From Planctomycetota bacterium (GTDB lineage: Bacteria > Planctomycetota > Planctomycetia > Pirellulales > UBA1268): a DNA stretch of 32,462 nt. The notes under the pieces are model-generated. The model made no database searches, was not told where the DNA came from, and saw only the letters and a list, made by a program, of their open reading frames with translations. The stretch lies in assembly GCA_016872925.1 (NCBI GenBank), contig VGYR01000012.1:1-32462 (forward strand), in the 5' to 3' direction. The position numbers and the translations under genes are program-made. Numbering within the stretch: position 1 is the first letter of the stretch; each line of letters begins with the position of its first letter. Positions 8,166 to 15,978 of the stretch are shown piece by piece.

Positions 8166-8834
8166 TCAGTCGGACTCGGGCGGCCGTGGCAGGGCCTCAC
8201 GTCGCGGGTCGCCGAGGGCCTCGCCGAGGCGGTCGGAGGCCCTGGAGTAACGCCGCTTGAAGGTGGCCAGCGAGAGGCCGAGGTGGTCCGCCGCCTCCTG
8301 CTGCGTCAGGCCGTGCACGAGCCGCAGGTCGAGGAGTTCGCGATCGTCGTCGGCGAGCGTCTCGATCGCGTCGAGAAACCCCGACATCGCGGCGAACGAG
8401 TCGGGCGGTGCGGCCATGTCGGCGAGCACCCGATCGATGGGAGCCTGGCCGTCGGCCAGCGCGGACGGCATGTCGGTGTGGTGGCGATGGGCGGGCGATT
8501 TGTTGGCGAGGTACTTGTCGCGGAGCGTGCGGAGCTCCCAGCGGATGTTGGTGGCCGCCAGCTTGAAGAAGTCGCGGGGCGAGTTGATGGGCAGCTTGTC
8601 GATCGTGCGGGAGAGCCGGATCAGGCTTCCCTGGACCACGTCGTCGGTCTGCTCCCAGCGCCGCACGATCGCGAATCCCGATTCACCGTGCAGCATCTTC
8701 TGCACCATCCGCGCGAGCTGCTGCTGGGCGTAGGCGAGGAGATCGTTCTTGGCGGCGGGATCTCCGCGGTGCAGCCGCTCGATCGCTCCCCGCACGAGGC
8801 TGTCGGTGGGATGGCTCGGCTCGTCGGCGTGCAT
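8166..8834 (-). CDS. ECF sigma factor, kinase-associated type
   Basis: The protein has 222 residues from the ATG at 8834, chosen because a GAGGAC site precedes it and residues upstream in the frame have no family resemblance. Region 2 includes 'WEQTDDVVQGSLIRLSRTIDKLP' (about 64-86) and 'FKLAATNIRWELRTLRDKY'. Region 4 has 'HGLTQQEAADHLGLSLATFKRRYSRA' near 180-205. This is the sigma type usually found with planctomycete Ser/Thr kinases, and here the kinase gene starts 3 bp downstream. Control is probably by phosphorylation rather than by a membrane anti-sigma factor, as no anti-sigma gene is visible. It diverges from a second sigma gene at 9013. Confidence 0.9.
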   Translation of the reverse strand: MHADEPSHPTDSLVRGAIERLHRGDPAAKNDLLAYAQQQLARMVQKMLHGESGFAIVRRWEQTDDVVQGSLIRLSRTIDKLPINSPRDFFKLAATNIRWELRTLRDKYLANKSPAHRHHTDMPSALADGQAPIDRVLADMAAPPDSFAAMSGFLDAIETLADDDRELLDLRLVHGLTQQEAADHLGLSLATFKRRYSRASDRLGEALGDPRREALPRPPESD

Positions 8835-8941
8835 GCCCGTGTCCTCCGTCGTCGGCGCCCCACTGTACCCCGCCGCCCTCCTTCGCGGGGTGCCGAATGG
8901 GGGGGTGGGGCCGGGAATCGCCGGATTTACGAGGTTCCGCA

Positions 8942-8966
8942 GGGCGGGACCAAGGATGTCCCGCCC
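8942..8966 (+). promoter_or_regulatory. Perfect 9-bp inverted repeat between divergent sigma genes
   Basis: GGGCGGGAC (8942-8950) and GTCCCGCCC (8958-8966) are perfect complements around a 7-nt spacer. The repeat ends 46 bp before the ATG at 9013 and lies 107 bp from the divergent start at 8834. It could be a dimer operator or a strong RNA leader hairpin for the 9013 gene. There is no T-run, so a simple terminator is unlikely. Confidence 0.55.
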
Positions 8967-9012
8967 GTCGCGAAGATTCGGAATTCGCAACACACAACAG
9001 GAGGACGAAACG

Positions 9013-9681
9013 ATGGCGAAGAACACCTGCAGGGCAGTGGCGGCGTTGGTGGCGTTTCAGAAGACCGGCACGGGGTTCGACGGCGTGTGGTCGGAGATCC
9101 ACGGGATCGTGGACGAGTTCGCCCGGAGGGCACTGATGAGGAACGGGGTGAAGGCCGCGTGGGGCGACGACGAGTCGGCCGTGGACGACGTGGTCAACCA
9201 GACGGCCGAGCGGCTGCTGGAACTCGCCCTTCCCGACGCCGGCGGCCGGTTCGATCCGGCCAAGGCGCAGCCGGGAATTTCCGGACTGCGGGGCTGGCTG
9301 TGGAGGGTGGTCGAGCGGCAGGCGGTGGACTGGATCCGGCTCTATCGAGGCGGCCGTGGCGTGAAGATCACGACCAGTGGTGTGGCGTGGAATGCCCTGT
9401 CGGACAACGACCCGGTCGAGTCGCAGATCGACCGGCAGGTGGCGAAGTTCCGTAGGCCCGACCTGCTGCCGATCATGCTCGAGTGCATCGACGAGATCCG
9501 TGACTCGTTCCAGCGGCGGATCCTGCGGCTCAAGCTCGACGAGGATCTGTCGCTGCGAGACACGGCGAAGCGGCTCTCGGTGAGCGTGTCGCGTGTGCAG
9601 CGGCAGCTGGTGGTGGCCTACGGCCTGCTGCGAAAAGGGCTCGAGCGTCGCGGCTTCGACGACGACTGGCTGGCGGCGTGA
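9013..9681 (+). CDS. Sigma-70-like factor, GxGF-type family member 1
   Basis: The protein has 222 residues; the ATG at 9013 follows an AGGAGG site. An N-terminal motif 'LVAFQKTGTGFDGVWSE' (about 11-27) is shared with the genes at 21415 and 24406. Region 2-like 'DESAVDDVVNQTAERLLEL' and 'GLRGWLWRVVERQAVDWIRLYRGGRGVKI' follow. Region 4 is 'LSLRDTAKRLSVSVSRVQRQLVVAYGLL' (about 177-204). The C-terminus W-L-A-A is also shared with 21415. It therefore looks like a sigma factor, or a sigma-like transcription factor, of a particular paralogous set. It has no adjacent anti-sigma gene. A 9-bp palindrome lies just upstream and may mediate autoregulation. The next gene is convergent. Confidence 0.8.
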   Translation: MAKNTCRAVAALVAFQKTGTGFDGVWSEIHGIVDEFARRALMRNGVKAAWGDDESAVDDVVNQTAERLLELALPDAGGRFDPAKAQPGISGLRGWLWRVVERQAVDWIRLYRGGRGVKITTSGVAWNALSDNDPVESQIDRQVAKFRRPDLLPIMLECIDEIRDSFQRRILRLKLDEDLSLRDTAKRLSVSVSRVQRQLVVAYGLLRKGLERRGFDDDWLAA

Positions 9682-9730
9682 TCCGCGCGGTCGTCGTGAG
9701 CGGTTGACATCTGCCGCACGACGCCAGCCT

Positions 9731-10297
9731 CTACCGCATCGCGCATCGTCCTCCGATGCACACGGGTCGTTCACCGCAGCGGCCGCTTCCGCAGCCGCTC
9801 GGTCCGCCGCCGATGGACTGCACCTTCTCCCGCTGGATCAGCCAATCCTCGTCATGCCTGCCGAGTGTGAGCATCGATACGATGTCGTAGCGGGCGCCGT
9901 CGAGCGTGATGGCGTACCGGATGCCGACCTCGGCCCGACTGTCGGTGCACTCGAGGACATGATGGTCTTCGAGTTCGAGGGTCACGACGTGTGACACGAG
10001 AATCATCCCGAGCCGGCGACGGGCCGCGGCCCGCTGATCGGGCATGAAGCACCGCTCCACGGCGTCGAGATCCTCGTGGTTCATCGCCGTCACGGTGTCG
10101 TCGAGAAGCTGCTCGATTGCCTCGTGCCGCGAGTCGGGAACGACCACTCTGGCCCTCGGCAGAGCGTCGCCCTCTGACTCGAGCCCGACGGCGATCTCTG
10201 GTGCGGTGGACAACCATGCCGCCAAGGCCAACCCGGACGCAACAACTCGAGAGATCGCCCAGCGACCGTGGCGTGCGGGAGCCATGGGGAGCGTCAT
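9731..10297 (-). CDS. Small secreted protein with NTF2-like core and Cys-rich tail
   Basis: The protein has 188 residues from the ATG at 10297, chosen because GAGG precedes it; a TTG at 10309 overlaps the previous stop codon and is less likely. A signal peptide covers about 1-38 (Arg at 9 and 12, hydrophobic 'VVASGLALAAWLS'). The segment 'AIEQLLDDTVTAMNHEDLDAVERCFMPDQRAAARRR' and the following strands resemble SnoaL/NTF2-like domains with unknown ligands. The last 20 or so residues hold four cysteines in 'CGSGRC' and 'VCIGGRC', suggesting disulfide bonds outside the cytoplasm. It is the last gene of the minus-strand operon that starts at 14288, 8 bp beyond the VWA gene. Function unknown; the fold assignment is a guess from pattern. 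Confidence 0.65.
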   Translation of the reverse strand: MTLPMAPARHGRWAISRVVASGLALAAWLSTAPEIAVGLESEGDALPRARVVVPDSRHEAIEQLLDDTVTAMNHEDLDAVERCFMPDQRAAARRRLGMILVSHVVTLELEDHHVLECTDSRAEVGIRYAITLDGARYDIVSMLTLGRHDEDWLIQREKVQSIGGGPSGCGSGRCGERPVCIGGRCAMR

Positions 10298-10305
10298 GGT
10301 AAACC

Positions 10306-12024
10306 TCAAGTGGTGAGTGCCTTGCCGAGCAGGTCGGCGACGTAATCCACGAGCCGCTCGGGCGGGATCTCCGTGACCGACCTCTGAAAATAGCGGGCCA
10401 GCGGGGCCGTGCCGTTGCCGAGGCCGAGGCCCACGGTGGCGACGCCTGCGGCCTCGAGCCGCTGCACGGCGGCGAGCGTGGGCTCGTGCCGGTTCGGCTC
10501 GCCGTCACCGATCACGAACAGCAGCTTTGGCTCGCCGCGTCGGGCGGCGAACGCCCCGCCGACGGCGTCGAGCGCCGCCGCCATGTCGGTGTTGCCCTGG
10601 CAGGCATCGGGCAGCATGCCCAGCCGGCGTCGGGCCGGGCCGTCCACGGCCGCGTCCCAATCGAGCTCCTGGCGAACGTCGTCGGCGAACGACCACACCG
10701 CGGCCGCCACGCCGATCCGGCGGCAGACTTCCGTGAGCAGCACCATGCCCTCGAAGGCGCGGTCGATCCGGCCCTGCTCGGTCATCGATGACGACCGATC
10801 GACGAGCAGCAGGACGGCCGGCTCACGGCGCTGGGGCAGGATCGGCCGGCACCAGAGCGAGCGATACTGGGCCGGGTCGGCCTCGAACTGCATCGCCCGC
10901 CGGAGATCGAGCCGCGGACCCCACGGGTGGCCTGCCGACCACCGCAGTCGCTGCCGGGGCACGAGCACCCGCAGCAGTTCATCGCCGAGCCTGTCGGCCA
11001 CTCGGCAGATGCGTCGCCAGGCGGTGAGGTAGTTGTCGGTGCCATCGGGGGACGGTGCGCCTCCGGCATCCCGGCGGCCGTCGCCGCGCTGCGAGGCATT
11101 GGGCGAAGCGTCGGTCACACGTTCGTCGTGCGGCTGCCGGGCGAACCGTCGGGCTGCCTCCTCCGAGATCTCCCGAAACTTCCGGGCTCTTGGGGAGGTG
11201 GCCCGCGCGGGCCGCAGCCGGGCGGCGCCGCGGGCTCGCGAGTGGTAGCCCGAGCCCATGCGGTCGGCGAACTCCCGCAGCTCACCGGAGGCGAGTCGCC
11301 CGATGCCCTCACGGGCGTCCATCGCCACGAGCCGTTCCCACGTCGGCAGGATGCGGTCGCGGACGATCTCCCACATCGCCTTCTGGCTGGCCATGATCCC
11401 TGCCGGATCATCGTCGAGCGGGGGCTGGCAGCTGGTGGCCGCCGCGATCGGCTCGCGGCAGGCGTCGAGCGCCGCGAGCACCTCGGGCAGCGTGCCGGGC
11501 GTGGTGGCCCCGAACCACCAGAGCTCGAGAATCCCGCCGAGAAACTGCACCTGCCGCGATTTCGGGAGCGGCTGATCCCGCATGATGCCGTAGAAGACGT
11601 CGTTGTAGGCCCGGATCCAGCCCGTCGCACCCGGAAACCGCGCCCTCATCCACGTCTCGATGCGGATGTCCTCGAGCGTGTTGAGCAGCGGATGAATCCG
11701 CGTCAGGTGCGCCTCGGCGAGGATCCGGTGCAGCACCGTGACGGCCGCGTGCGCGGCTTCGTGCAGGGCGAGGCCCCGGCAGAGATCGGGGGCCAGGGCC
11801 ACGAGGTGCGTGGGGTTTACCGTGACGATGTCGTCCAGCCAGTCGAGCGACCACGAGCAGTTCGGCGCGCCCGTGCGGACCACGAGGTTCGGCCGGCGGG
11901 CGGCGATCCGCACGAGGCCCTCGAGTTCGGCACGGAGCTGCTCGGCGGCGACGTCGGTGGCCGCGGACGGCGATCGCGTGGCGGCCGCGGTGGAGCGGTT
12001 GTGGTTCGGGGCGGCGACGGCCAT
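10306..12024 (-). CDS. HExxH motif plus C-terminal VWA domain protein, CobT-like
   Basis: The 572-residue protein starts at 12024, where its ATG overlaps the stop of the AAA+ gene by one base (TGATG), implying translational coupling. Residues 86-95 hold 'ALHEAAHAAV' with an HExxH zinc motif (88-92), followed by 'LLNTLEDIRIETWMRARF' (113-130), whose 'NxLEDxRxE' recalls CobT-type proteins. A polar linker (about 260-330) leads to a VWA domain with a full MIDAS motif D409-x-S411-x-S413 ('LLVDRSSSM') and 'VIGDGEPNRH' later. MoxR/CobS-type AAA+ ATPases work with such VWA partners as chelatase- or chaperone-like machines. I infer an ATP-driven remodelling pair. Whether the HExxH site is proteolytic cannot be told from sequence. 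Confidence 0.85.
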   Translation of the reverse strand: MAVAAPNHNRSTAAATRSPSAATDVAAEQLRAELEGLVRIAARRPNLVVRTGAPNCSWSLDWLDDIVTVNPTHLVALAPDLCRGLALHEAAHAAVTVLHRILAEAHLTRIHPLLNTLEDIRIETWMRARFPGATGWIRAYNDVFYGIMRDQPLPKSRQVQFLGGILELWWFGATTPGTLPEVLAALDACREPIAAATSCQPPLDDDPAGIMASQKAMWEIVRDRILPTWERLVAMDAREGIGRLASGELREFADRMGSGYHSRARGAARLRPARATSPRARKFREISEEAARRFARQPHDERVTDASPNASQRGDGRRDAGGAPSPDGTDNYLTAWRRICRVADRLGDELLRVLVPRQRLRWSAGHPWGPRLDLRRAMQFEADPAQYRSLWCRPILPQRREPAVLLLVDRSSSMTEQGRIDRAFEGMVLLTEVCRRIGVAAAVWSFADDVRQELDWDAAVDGPARRRLGMLPDACQGNTDMAAALDAVGGAFAARRGEPKLLFVIGDGEPNRHEPTLAAVQRLEAAGVATVGLGLGNGTAPLARYFQRSVTEIPPERLVDYVADLLGKALTT

Positions 12025-13382
12025 CAGTTGAGCCCCGCGGTGCGAAGGGCGGTGCGCACAGCCTGACGGTCCGGGCCGGGCTGCACCCGCTGGAGATAGA
12101 CCATGCCGAGCGCCTCGCGGACGGCGGCCTCGATGTCGGCGCCGCGATCGACGAGGTCCGCCGCCAGCGACATTGCCGCCAGCATCGTCCGCCTCGTGAA
12201 CACGTACCGCTCGCGGCGTGTCCTGCCGAGTTCCACGCCTCCTTCGGCCCCCGAGGCCGCCGAGACGGCCCCGTGAAACGACGCGACGGCATCGAGCAGC
12301 CCGTCGATGCGGGGAGTGGCGGCGAGCTGCGGATGCACCGGCGCACCGTCGGCGGCCTGCCACTCGACGCCGTCGAGCACGAAGGCCGGATGAACGCCGT
12401 GCACCAGCCGCCCGAGGAGCGCCCGGTATTCGGACTCGCCGGGCTGCTCGAGCATGTTCCACAGGCTCCAGCGGTCGCGGAACGCCGGCGACAGCACCGA
12501 GCGGCCGGCGTACTCCGACGGATTCATGGTGGCGAAGATCCGGAAGGTGTCGGCGAGCGGCACGTCGCCGCCGAGGCCGTACCGCTCCCCGCCGTTCTCG
12601 GAGAGCACGAGCGAGGGATGCTGCTCGAGCACGGGATTGAGCCGCTCGAGCACCTGCGGCTCGGCGAGGTTGAGCTCGTCGAGCACGACCCAGCGACCGT
12701 GCCGCATGGCGGCCGGGATGATTCCCTCCCAGAACCTCCACGAAGAACCGGCATCGCCGACGGCGGGCACGAACCGGCCCACGAGTTCGCCGGTGTCGGA
12801 CTGGCCGTTGAGGTTGAGCCGCACCGCCTCCTGGCGGCAGAGGTGCGCGACCCAGAGCACGGCCGTGGTCTTGGCGACGGCCGTGTCGCCCTCGAGGGCG
12901 CAGGGCAGGCGGGACCTGGCCGCGATCGCCACGGCGCGGGCGGCGGTCAGAAACGCGGCATCGAAGCAGAGATGAGCGAACCGCTCGTCGGGCAGGAGCC
13001 CCGGGGAGCCGGCGGAGCGGCGGTCGACCGTGACGTCGAGAATCCGCACGCTCTCGTCGGTGATCTCCAGGGCCGTCCGTCGCAGGTGCGGCTGCACTGC
13101 GTTGCGGAACATGCCCGGCAGGAGCACCATACGGCCCGACCGCTCCGACTCCTCCACGACCGCCGCCGCGGGCTCGGGCACCAGCACGGCATCCGCCCCG
13201 GCGGTGAACGCCGTGGGCAGGTAGCCCGCCCGCTCGATCAGCCGGGCGAGTTCGTCGTGCTCCTCGCGGGAGAACCCGGTGATGCACACGCGGGCGCCTT
13301 TCGCCGGGAGTTCGCCGCCCACGTCGTAGCGGTCCCGCGCCGCGGGAGCGGAGGTCGTCGGGGTCGTGGCGGCTGGTGTCAT
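12024..13382 (-). CDS. AAA+ ATPase (AAA_5/MoxR-CobS-like) with BRCT-like N-terminus
   Basis: The protein has 452 residues. Residues 29-70 ('ARVCITGFSREEHDELARLIERAGY', then 'ADAVLVPE') look like the first strand, helix and strand of a BRCT domain. The AAA+ core follows: Walker A 'GDTAVAKT' (165-172), Walker B 'VVLDELNLAEP' (232-242), sensor-1 'FATMNPSEYAGR' (283-294) and arginine finger 'FRDRW' (301-305). These match the dynein-related/MoxR class that acts with VWA proteins. Walker A departs from G-x-x-G-x-G-K-T: the fourth and sixth positions are both Ala. A GAGG site precedes the ATG. The stop overlaps the start of the VWA gene, so the two are very likely partners. BRCT-like modules bind phosphoproteins or DNA, a possible link to the kinase across the divergent promoter. 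Confidence 0.85.
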   Translation of the reverse strand: MTPAATTPTTSAPAARDRYDVGGELPAKGARVCITGFSREEHDELARLIERAGYLPTAFTAGADAVLVPEPAAAVVEESERSGRMVLLPGMFRNAVQPHLRRTALEITDESVRILDVTVDRRSAGSPGLLPDERFAHLCFDAAFLTAARAVAIAARSRLPCALEGDTAVAKTTAVLWVAHLCRQEAVRLNLNGQSDTGELVGRFVPAVGDAGSSWRFWEGIIPAAMRHGRWVVLDELNLAEPQVLERLNPVLEQHPSLVLSENGGERYGLGGDVPLADTFRIFATMNPSEYAGRSVLSPAFRDRWSLWNMLEQPGESEYRALLGRLVHGVHPAFVLDGVEWQAADGAPVHPQLAATPRIDGLLDAVASFHGAVSAASGAEGGVELGRTRRERYVFTRRTMLAAMSLAADLVDRGADIEAAVREALGMVYLQRVQPGPDRQAVRTALRTAGLN

Positions 13383-13465
13383 GGTGGGGGCCTCGGGATG
13401 TGGGGTGGTCGAGAAACGAGAGGGTGGTGGTCGTGCCGTCTTCTACGCCCGCTGCGATCGGGCGC

Positions 13466-13864
13466 TCAATGGTCCTGCCGCTCCGGCATGACCGTGGTGA
13501 TCACAGCCTCTCCGGCCGGGGTCGACGAGGCCGCCAGGATCCGGTCGTGCAGGTCGGGCAGCTTCGCCAGCACGGCGTCGATCACCTTCTCCTTCACCGT
13601 GATCTGGCCGATGCCGTCGAAGCACGCCAGAAACCGGACGAGTGGCTCCGGCAGATCGGCGGCGATCTTTTCCCAGACCGAACTCCCGGCCGGAGCGCAC
13701 TCGCTCCAGCGGAGCCAGTTGCCGACCCGACCATTGTCGTCGGCAGCCTTGAAGGTGCCGTCCGTGTCGACATGGGAGACGGTGTAGGAGCCGCCGATGC
13801 GATAGCTGTGGTTGAAGTCGTTGGTGAGCACGCGGATCCGCGTGCCGACGGGGGCAGGTTCCAT
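13466..13864 (-). CDS. Small SH3-like protein 2 (paralogue of 13914-14288)
   Basis: The protein has 132 residues. The N-terminal half ('GTRIRVLTNDFNHSYRIGGSYTVSHVDTDGTF') reads as a small beta-barrel of SH3 type, and 'NWLRWSECAPAG' closes it. The C-terminal half is helical and contains 'LPEPLVRFLACFDGIGQITV' and 'VLAKLPDLHDRIL', matching the downstream part of its paralogue. An AAGGAG site precedes the ATG. It sits between its paralogue and the AAA+ gene in the same operon, so it may be an adaptor or substrate of the AAA+/VWA machine. I do not recognise a named family. A 6-bp inverted repeat (13446-13451, 13459-13464) lies just past its stop. Confidence 0.65.
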   Translation of the reverse strand: MEPAPVGTRIRVLTNDFNHSYRIGGSYTVSHVDTDGTFKAADDNGRVGNWLRWSECAPAGSSVWEKIAADLPEPLVRFLACFDGIGQITVKEKVIDAVLAKLPDLHDRILAASSTPAGEAVITTVMPERQDH

Positions 13865-13913
13865 GATGAAGGCTCCTTCGAGGGGTGAGTGGTGCGGGCA
13901 ACTGGGTACGGAA

Positions 13914-14288
13914 TCAGAGCGTCTCGGGGTCGAGTTCTTCGAGAACGTCCATCACGCGTTCCCGCCAGTCGGGCAGCGAGTGGAAGACCTCGTTCTTGAT
14001 CGAACGATTGAGGGCCAAGTGGTCGACGCCGTCGCAGGCTGACAGCAGGGCGAGCACCTCGGAGGGAAGGTGCCCGCGGGCATACTCCCAGCCGAAGGCG
14101 ATCGGTTCGATGTCGGACCAGGGGATCCAGAAGTCGGCCACGGCGTGGAATCCGCGGGGGATGCCGCGGACGGTGTGGTCACTCTCGTCGACCTGGGTCA
14201 CCAGAAACTGGTCGCCCACGCGGGCACCGTGATCGCCGGTGTTTTGGGTGATCCGGACGCATTCGCCGGGGATGGGGTCGCGGTCCAT
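13914..14288 (-). CDS. Small SH3-like protein 1, first gene of the AAA+/VWA operon
   Basis: The 124-residue protein begins with 'GECVRITQNTGDHGARVGDQFLVTQVDESDHTVRGI', a strand-rich half. 'WIPWSDIEPIAFGWE' corresponds to 'WLRWSECAPAG' in the paralogue. The helical half has 'LPSEVLALLSACDGVDHLAL' and 'VFHSLPDWRERVM'. The shared pattern 'LP-x3-V-x2-L-x2-CDG' and 'LPD-x3-R' shows a tandem duplication. It is the first gene of the minus-strand operon; the 200-bp gap upstream (14289-14488) separates it from the TerY-like gene and must hold both promoters, though I see no clear boxes there. No named family recognised. Confidence 0.65.
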   Translation of the reverse strand: MDRDPIPGECVRITQNTGDHGARVGDQFLVTQVDESDHTVRGIPRGFHAVADFWIPWSDIEPIAFGWEYARGHLPSEVLALLSACDGVDHLALNRSIKNEVFHSLPDWRERVMDVLEELDPETL

Positions 14289-14488
14289 GGGGAAAGCCTT
14301 TCGGGGTTATGTCGTCGTGGGTGGGGTAGGTGTTCACCCTCCACTACGCGAGCCATGCCTCGGCGCTTCGTGGCTGCCTCATTCGTCGACGAGAAGCGCC
14401 GTGCGTGCTGCGCCGTAGACGTGGCAGCGTCAATCGTCACGACACCCACCCCGAACGTCTCCGACACCAGAAGCCCGAAAGGAAACCC

Positions 14489-15169
14489 ATGACCTCGACA
14501 CCGACGCTCGACCAGATCCCCTTCGACGCCACCGGCTTCGCCGACAACCCCGAGCCCCGCTGCCCCTGCCTTCTTCTGCTCGACGTCTCACAGTCGATGG
14601 AGGGCGCACCGATCGACGAGCTCAACGCAGGGCTCGTTTCGCTGAAGAACGAGCTCCACGGTGATCCGTTGGCGATGAAACGAGTGGAGGTCGGGATCGT
14701 CACGTTCGGGCCGGTGAAGACGGAGCTGCCGTTCGAGTCGGCCACCGTCTTCAGCCCGCCCACGCTCGTCCACCAGGGCGACACGCCGATGGGGGCTGCC
14801 ATCCTCCACGGGCTGGAGATGGTGGAGCAGCGGAAGGCGGAGTACCGTGCCAACGGCATCTCCTACTACCGCCCGTGGGTGTTCCTGATCACGGATGGTG
14901 CCCCCTCGACGACTGAGTCCTGGCAGGCGGCGGCGGACGCCGTCCGTTCCGGGGAGGATGGCAAGCGGTTCGCCTTCTTCGCCATCGGCGTGTCCAAGGC
15001 CGACATGGAGAAGCTCAAGGAGGTGAGCGTGCGGGAGCCGCTGCGGCTCGACGGCCTCAAGTTCAGCGAGCTGTTCAAGTGGCTCTCCGCATCGCTGAAG
15101 ACGGTGTCGAGCTCCACCCCGGGCACCGAGGTCAAGATCAACGCCCCGTTGGGATGGGCCGCCGTATGA
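14489..15169 (+). CDS. TerY-like VWA-domain protein (TerY-P triad)
   Basis: The protein has 226 residues; the ATG at 14489 follows AAAGGA. It is almost entirely a VWA domain with an intact MIDAS: D32-x-S34-x-S36 ('LLDVSQSM'), Thr99 in 'GDTPMGAAI' and Asp136 in 'LITDGAP'. This arrangement, with 'GxTPMG', is that of TerY/YegL. TerY-like proteins act as metal-dependent scaffolds for a kinase and a PP2C phosphatase, the TerY-P triad linked to stress response and, in some studies, to phage resistance. The following gene begins inside this stop codon (ATGA), so they are translationally coupled. It is the first gene of the plus-strand operon and diverges from the AAA+/VWA operon. Confidence 0.9.
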   Translation: MTSTPTLDQIPFDATGFADNPEPRCPCLLLLDVSQSMEGAPIDELNAGLVSLKNELHGDPLAMKRVEVGIVTFGPVKTELPFESATVFSPPTLVHQGDTPMGAAILHGLEMVEQRKAEYRANGISYYRPWVFLITDGAPSTTESWQAAADAVRSGEDGKRFAFFAIGVSKADMEKLKEVSVREPLRLDGLKFSELFKWLSASLKTVSSSTPGTEVKINAPLGWAAV

Positions 15170-15972
15170 CCGCCACGAACCCCACGAACTGGCGGATCGT
15201 CGGTGCCTCCACGATCGGTTCGTCCCATCGTGCGACCGGATCGCCGTGTCAGGACAGCAGCTGGGCGACCTCCTGCCGGACGACCTCCGGTCGCCAGCTG
15301 CTCCTCGCCTTCGCCGCCGACGGCGCCGGCACTGCCTTGCAGGGCGGTGTCGGTGCCGAGGTGGCCATGGAGGCGACGGCGGCGTTCCTGACCGCGAGCC
15401 TCGACGTCATTCCGGAGGAGGGAGTCGAGGCACTGCTCGTGGAGTGCGCCGGCCGTGTGTCGGCGCGGATCCGCGAGGTCGCCGCCGCCGCTGGGCTCGC
15501 GCCCCGCGACTTCGCCTGCACCTGGCTTGGCGTGGTGGCCACCGATGCCGCTGCGACGGTGGTGCAGATCGGCGACGGGGGCGTGGTGATCGACGTGGGC
15601 GGCGGCCTCCAGATGCCCGTGACTCCGATGTCGGGGGAGTATGCGAACCAGACGTACTTCATCACCGACGACGACGCTCTCGGCCGCGTCCGCACGGCGA
15701 CCGTGCCGGGACGTGCGGAGCGGGTCGCGGTGTTCACCGACGGCATCCAGCGGCTCGCCGTCGATCTTGCGAGGAACGCGCCCCACGAGCCCTTCTTTCG
15801 TGGGTTCTTCGAGGTGCTTTCGCGGGCGGCTGCACACGACGAGGACCGGCTTCACGCCGGCCTGCTGGCGTTCCTCGGCGGACCGGAGGTGGAGAAGCGA
15901 ACCGACGACGACAAGACCCTCGTCCTCGCCGCGCTGGGCGTGTCCGCGGAGACCTGCTGCCAGCCGGCGTGA
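15166..15972 (+). CDS. PP2C-family Ser/Thr phosphatase (TerY-P triad, YegK-like)
   Basis: The 268-residue protein starts at the ATG at 15166, overlapping the TerY-like stop by four bases. PP2C metal-binding motifs are visible: 'PCQDS' with Asp30, 'AADGAGT' with Asp52, 'IGDGG' with Asp137, 'FTDGI' with Asp192 and 'DDDKTLVL' (248-255). The opening '[14 protein letters not shown]' is typical of the PP2C_2 group. It should remove phosphate from Ser/Thr residues, presumably reversing the partner kinase encoded next. It has no transmembrane segment and should be cytosolic. Spacing to the kinase is 6 bp, so one operon is likely. Confidence 0.9.
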   Translation: MTATNPTNWRIVGASTIGSSHRATGSPCQDSSWATSCRTTSGRQLLLAFAADGAGTALQGGVGAEVAMEATAAFLTASLDVIPEEGVEALLVECAGRVSARIREVAAAAGLAPRDFACTWLGVVATDAAATVVQIGDGGVVIDVGGGLQMPVTPMSGEYANQTYFITDDDALGRVRTATVPGRAERVAVFTDGIQRLAVDLARNAPHEPFFRGFFEVLSRAAAHDEDRLHAGLLAFLGGPEVEKRTDDDKTLVLAALGVSAETCCQPA

Positions 15973-15978
15973 CGAATC

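Noticed and set aside
7098-9455. A very long plus-strand open frame (785 codons) across the kinase and sigma genes
   Set aside because: It is antisense to two clear genes on the minus strand and then overlaps the 9013 sigma gene in another frame. Its product is Arg/Gly/Val-rich with no domain, as expected from GC-rich shadows.
12025-13287. A 421-codon upstream extension of the HExxH-VWA gene
   Set aside because: It lies wholly over the AAA+ gene in another frame and its sequence is Arg/Ala-rich without motifs. The ATG at 12024 with TGATG coupling fits better.
13446-13464. Six-bp inverted repeat after the SH3-like gene as a terminator
   Set aside because: It is short, has no T-run, and the genes on both sides appear to belong to one operon.
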